Shown piece after piece: positions 14,258-14,525 of a stretch of DNA of 14,525 nucleotides. How positions within the stretch are numbered: position 1 is the first letter of the stretch; each line of letters opens with the position of its first letter. The position numbers and the translations under genes were made by a program. This stretch comes from Legionellaceae bacterium (GTDB lineage Bacteria; Pseudomonadota; Gammaproteobacteria; Legionellales; Legionellaceae). The DNA lies in the NCBI GenBank assembly GCA_030696465.1, contig JAUYSE010000185.1, forward strand, positions 1 through 14,525. The letters run 5' to 3'. The notes under the pieces are model-generated. The model saw only the letters and a list, made by a program, of their open reading frames with translations, was not told the origin of the DNA and ran no database searches.

Positions 14258-14525
14258 ATGCCAGCAGCAAACATACCCCCTTTTAATGAGAGTCGTTTAA
14301 GTCAGAAATTAGATGCTTTATTGACGCAATTAAGTCGAGTCAATTTTCCAAAAGACTCAAGCAAACACTGGGGGTATAATGCTTATGTTTAGAAGCCGTA
14401 ATGGCAATGCGTATTGCTGTTGCGAAACCAACGATTCAGCAACGTAAAACTTGGCAGATTGCATTAGCAAACATTGCAGTGGCGTGTACTGGTGTAGGCT
14501 TGTTCATTTTAGCAGCGATGCTGAT
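14258..14525 (+). pseudogene. Degenerate, internally deleted third paralog of the coiled-coil family (runs off window)
   Basis: The frame from ATG 14258 encodes MPAANIPPFNESRLSQKLDA and on to a TAG at 14390-14392, 44 residues that match the N-terminus of paralog 2 (MPA start, F..S.L..L.ALL..L...F, then WG). Immediately after, in another frame starting with TTA at 14389, comes LEAVMAMRIAVAKPTIQQRK, then TWQIALANIAVACTGVGLFI, the C-terminal module shared by both intact paralogs, up to the window end. So the middle of about 2.4 kb (paralog 2 residues ~44-857) is missing and the two ends are joined out of frame. The frame is also open from ATG 14204, but homology starts at 14258. An in-frame ATG at 14401 could in principle start a C-terminal fragment alone. 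A premature stop makes an intact product impossible without frameshifting. Confidence 0.8.

Noticed and set aside
1..14525. CRISPR arrays, tRNA or rRNA genes, insertion sequences with transposase
   Set aside because: I looked for regularly spaced repeats, cloverleaf-like GC-rich segments and transposase motifs and found none; the repeats present are dispersed and non-coding.

Overview
The window reads as an AT-rich gammaproteobacterial chromosome segment, most likely from a host-associated member of the order Legionellales (Coxiella/Rickettsiella/Legionella-like). The grounds are gammaproteobacterial housekeeping genes (gpmI, ctpA, uppS-cdsA, bolA) in broken-up neighbourhoods, a GadC-like amino-acid antiporter, a secreted-type adenosine deaminase, many short dispersed palindromic repeats, and a tandem family of large coiled-coil proteins resembling the effector-like accessory proteins of such bacteria. 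The lineage call is inference from gene content, not from a marker gene.

Left part (1-4894, mostly minus strand). After the end of a palindromic repeat element and a CCCTAAA-type heptamer array come, in transcription order, gpmI (glycolysis), a C-terminal processing protease with signal peptide and PDZ domain, and an exported adenosine deaminase coupled to the protease by a 4-base ATGA overlap. The gap between gpmI and the protease, where many gammaproteobacteria carry the envC murein-hydrolase activator, holds no substantial gene. Middle part (4895-8300, plus strand). uppS (TTG start) overlaps cdsA; both serve envelope precursor synthesis. The usual partners frr, dxr and rseP are absent from both sides. 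A consensus-like sigma-70 promoter then drives a bolA and APC-permease pair that overlap by 11 bases.

Right part (8301-14525, plus strand) is accessory DNA. It has two intact paralogous coiled-coil genes of 596 and 946 codons and a third, decayed copy that joins the first ~40 codons to the last domain in another frame and runs off the window. All three share a C-terminal module: a HHYKNPK-type motif (lost from the third copy), a RKTWQ-type basic stretch, one very conserved hydrophobic segment (NIAAACTGVGL) and a short charged tail. The two intact genes each have their own promoter of the same unusual design (TTGACA, 17-base spacer, TATAAATTA, three bases, ATATG). Palindromic elements related to the one at base 1 sit between the copies.

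The best candidate for something undescribed is this right-hand family: tandemly duplicated, separately transcribed coiled-coil proteins with a conserved near-C-terminal membrane anchor, eroding beside mobile palindromic repeats. I do not recognise the family, and any role (for example as secreted effectors) is inference.
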